Part shown: piece after piece, positions 8,219-8,319 of the stretch
Position numbering within the stretch: the stretch's first letter is position 1
How the letters are laid out: every line of letters begins with the position of its first letter
Source of the DNA: BQJD01 sp965652415
GTDB lineage: Bacteria > Pseudomonadota > Gammaproteobacteria > Arenicellales > CAJQKF01
Direction of reading: 5' to 3'
DNA: 8,319 nucleotides
Assembly (NCBI GenBank): GCA_965652415.1
Contig: CBFGVH010000134.1
Span: 1-8,319, forward strand
The notes under the pieces: generated by a model
What the model saw: the letters and a program-made list of their open reading frames with translations, nothing else
Databases searched by the model: none
Told to the model about the DNA's origin: nothing
Position numbers and translations under genes: made by a program

Positions 8219-8319
8219 CGGCCGCCGTCGCGAGCTTCACCGCATCGACGGTGCCAGGCTCCGAGGCTCGATCCGGCTTGCCCGATGCGCCCTCGTTCGC
8301 TGCGCCGGACGAGGCGCCG

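Larger units (their letters stand above)
8120..8319. other. trpB upstream region, no supported gene within window
   Basis: All three minus-strand frames were read for a trpF end (typically a DVSSGVE-like motif near the C-terminus); none shows it. Minus-strand stops occur near 8214 (TAA) in one frame and near 8240 (TGA) in another. I see no convincing minus-strand promoter: TGTAAA near 8212-8217 (read on the minus strand) is -10-like but has no -35. Confidence 0.6.

Overview
The window is a GC-rich piece of proteobacterial chromosome (GC looks like roughly two thirds by eye, not computed) that carries core amino-acid biosynthesis and cell-pole genes. FimV, the leuC-leuD-leuB order and the trpB-trpA pair next to fimV point to Gammaproteobacteria, possibly a high-GC environmental lineage. 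A betaproteobacterium cannot be excluded, because that class shares much of this gene neighbourhood. I see no phage, insertion sequence, CRISPR, tRNA or rRNA sequence.

Layout: (1) 8-3176, plus strand, is a tight leuC-leuD-leuB operon for the last steps of leucine synthesis (isopropylmalate isomerase large and small subunits, then isopropylmalate dehydrogenase). The gaps are 10 and 18 bases. (2) 3177-3589 is a 413-base non-coding stretch with an AT-rich segment holding a good sigma70-type promoter (TTGACA, 17 bases, TTGAAT), a second perfect TATAAT nearer the next gene, and short hairpins. (3) 3590-6016, plus strand, is fimV. It encodes a cell-pole hub protein with signal peptide, FimV N-terminal domain, periplasmic LysM-type domain, coiled coil, one membrane span and a cytoplasmic TPR-type tail. 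It starts with GTG. (4) 6017-6074 is a 58-base convergent gap with one GC-rich hairpin. (5) 8119 down to 6075, minus strand, is trpB-trpA (both tryptophan synthase subunits), overlapping by four bases in an ATGA. (6) 8120-8319 is the trpB upstream region, with two compact hairpins and a TACAAT box facing right, probably the promoter side of a divergent gene outside the window.

Functionally these are three separate units: leucine synthesis, polar organisation and type IV pilus/twitching support, and tryptophan synthesis. The most notable point is the arrangement. From general knowledge, the common order in these classes is leuC-leuD-leuB-asd-fimV-truA-trpF-trpB-trpA, all on one strand. Here asd is missing between leuB and fimV, truA and trpF are missing after fimV, and trpBA is inverted and faces fimV. 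I found no convincing previously undescribed system. The findings concern this rearrangement and the non-coding regions.
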